Shown here one piece after another: positions 63,704 through 64,000 of a stretch of 64,000 bases of DNA. Each line of letters opens with the position of its first letter. Positions within the stretch are counted from its first letter, which is position 1. Made by a program: the position numbers and the translations under genes. The notes under the pieces were generated by a model, which saw nothing but the letters and a program-made list of their open reading frames with translations, was not told the DNA's origin and ran no database searches. The stretch spans positions 1 through 64,000 of the forward strand of contig JBAYUQ010000011.1 in NCBI GenBank assembly GCA_041675005.1. Direction: 5' to 3'. This DNA comes from PGYR01 sp041675005 (GTDB lineage Bacteria > Bacteroidota > Ignavibacteria > Kapaibacteriales > UBA2268).

Positions 63704-64000
63704 ATGCCACATATAAAGATAATAAAACACGAAGACGCTACTGGAGAACTCAGAGCCGCTTACGATAATTTGGTAGGCACTAGGGGCAAAGTTTCTAATG
63801 TAATGGCTATACATAGTTTGATGCCAGAGACTATGACAGCTCATCTAGAATTATACAAGTCAATCCTATTTAATAAAAAAGGGATAGATAGAAAATTAGC
63901 AGAGATGATAGCCGTTACAGTATCTAAATCTAACAAATGTGAATATTGTATTCATCACCATATAGAAGCGTTGTCTCATTTTCTAAAAGATGAAGGTGAG
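63704..64000 (+). CDS. AhpD/carboxymuconolactone decarboxylase-like protein (partial)
   Basis: The gene runs off the window. Its first 99 residues are the N-terminal and core helices of an alkylhydroperoxidase/peroxidase-related protein: DATGELRAAYDNLVGTRGKV, LMPETMTAHLELYKSILFN, and AEMIAVTVSKSNKCEYCIHH. The CxxC motif followed by His is the peroxidatic centre of the family. The 63407-63703 gap before it has no gene; nothing else is evident there. Confidence 0.85.
   Translation, partial: MPHIKIIKHEDATGELRAAYDNLVGTRGKVSNVMAIHSLMPETMTAHLELYKSILFNKKGIDRKLAEMIAVTVSKSNKCEYCIHHHIEALSHFLKDEGE

Overview
The window is AT-rich DNA from a Gram-negative bacterium of the Bacteroidota/Chlorobiota (FCB) group. 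Three signs support this. At least six large secreted proteins end in a type IX secretion (T9SS) type A sorting domain. Several promoters fit the Bacteroidota pattern TTTG ... TAnnTTTG. Many secreted proteins are choice-of-anchor, kelch, Ig-like or OmpA proteins typical of these phyla. A Kapabacteria- or Ignavibacteria-like lineage is my inference; no rRNA is present to settle it.

Layout. 1-12.4 kb: an IS110-like transposase tail, rho, an ftsL-ftsI pair, a T9SS arylsulfotransferase-like protein, a T9SS subtilase, then a leftward pair (Ig-like lipoprotein, PD40 propeller protein). 12.5-24.5 kb: pgi, lipoproteins (two of them tandem paralogues), DUF302 protein, small outer-membrane protein, LysE-type exporter, lycopene cyclase, hutU with an SDR gene, and two tandem UmuD-like genes followed by a small membrane-protein gene. 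24.6-32 kb: an SDR gene and three tandem signal-peptide/TPR/transmembrane/adenylate-cyclase genes ending in a small membrane-protein gene. 32.2-43.4 kb: a giant T9SS surface protein, asnS, a lipoprotein, thrS-gmk and two tandem outer-membrane proteins. 43.4-59.6 kb: a tRNA(CAU), a serine-recombinase remnant and a block of giant surface proteins (1482, 1232, 1032 aa), a double-OmpA protein and two unknown secreted proteins. A 30-bp direct repeat (29/30 identical) lies at both ends of this block, so it may be an island. 59.7-64 kb: a T9SS-like propeller protein, decayed RidA and MbnP genes, a VOC protein, a 4-TM protein and a partial AhpD-like gene.

The most unusual observation is the UmuD-like pair. 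The upstream gene has lost both catalytic residues (Ser to Met, Lys to Arg) but keeps an Ala-Gly cleavage site at the exact E. coli UmuD spacing. The downstream gene keeps Ser and Lys at exact spacing but lacks the cleavage site. This looks like a protease and its substrate split between paralogues. The window is also rich in local tandem duplication and in intergenic palindromic repeats. One of these is a four-hairpin element present twice, with stem sequences that differ between copies but remain paired.
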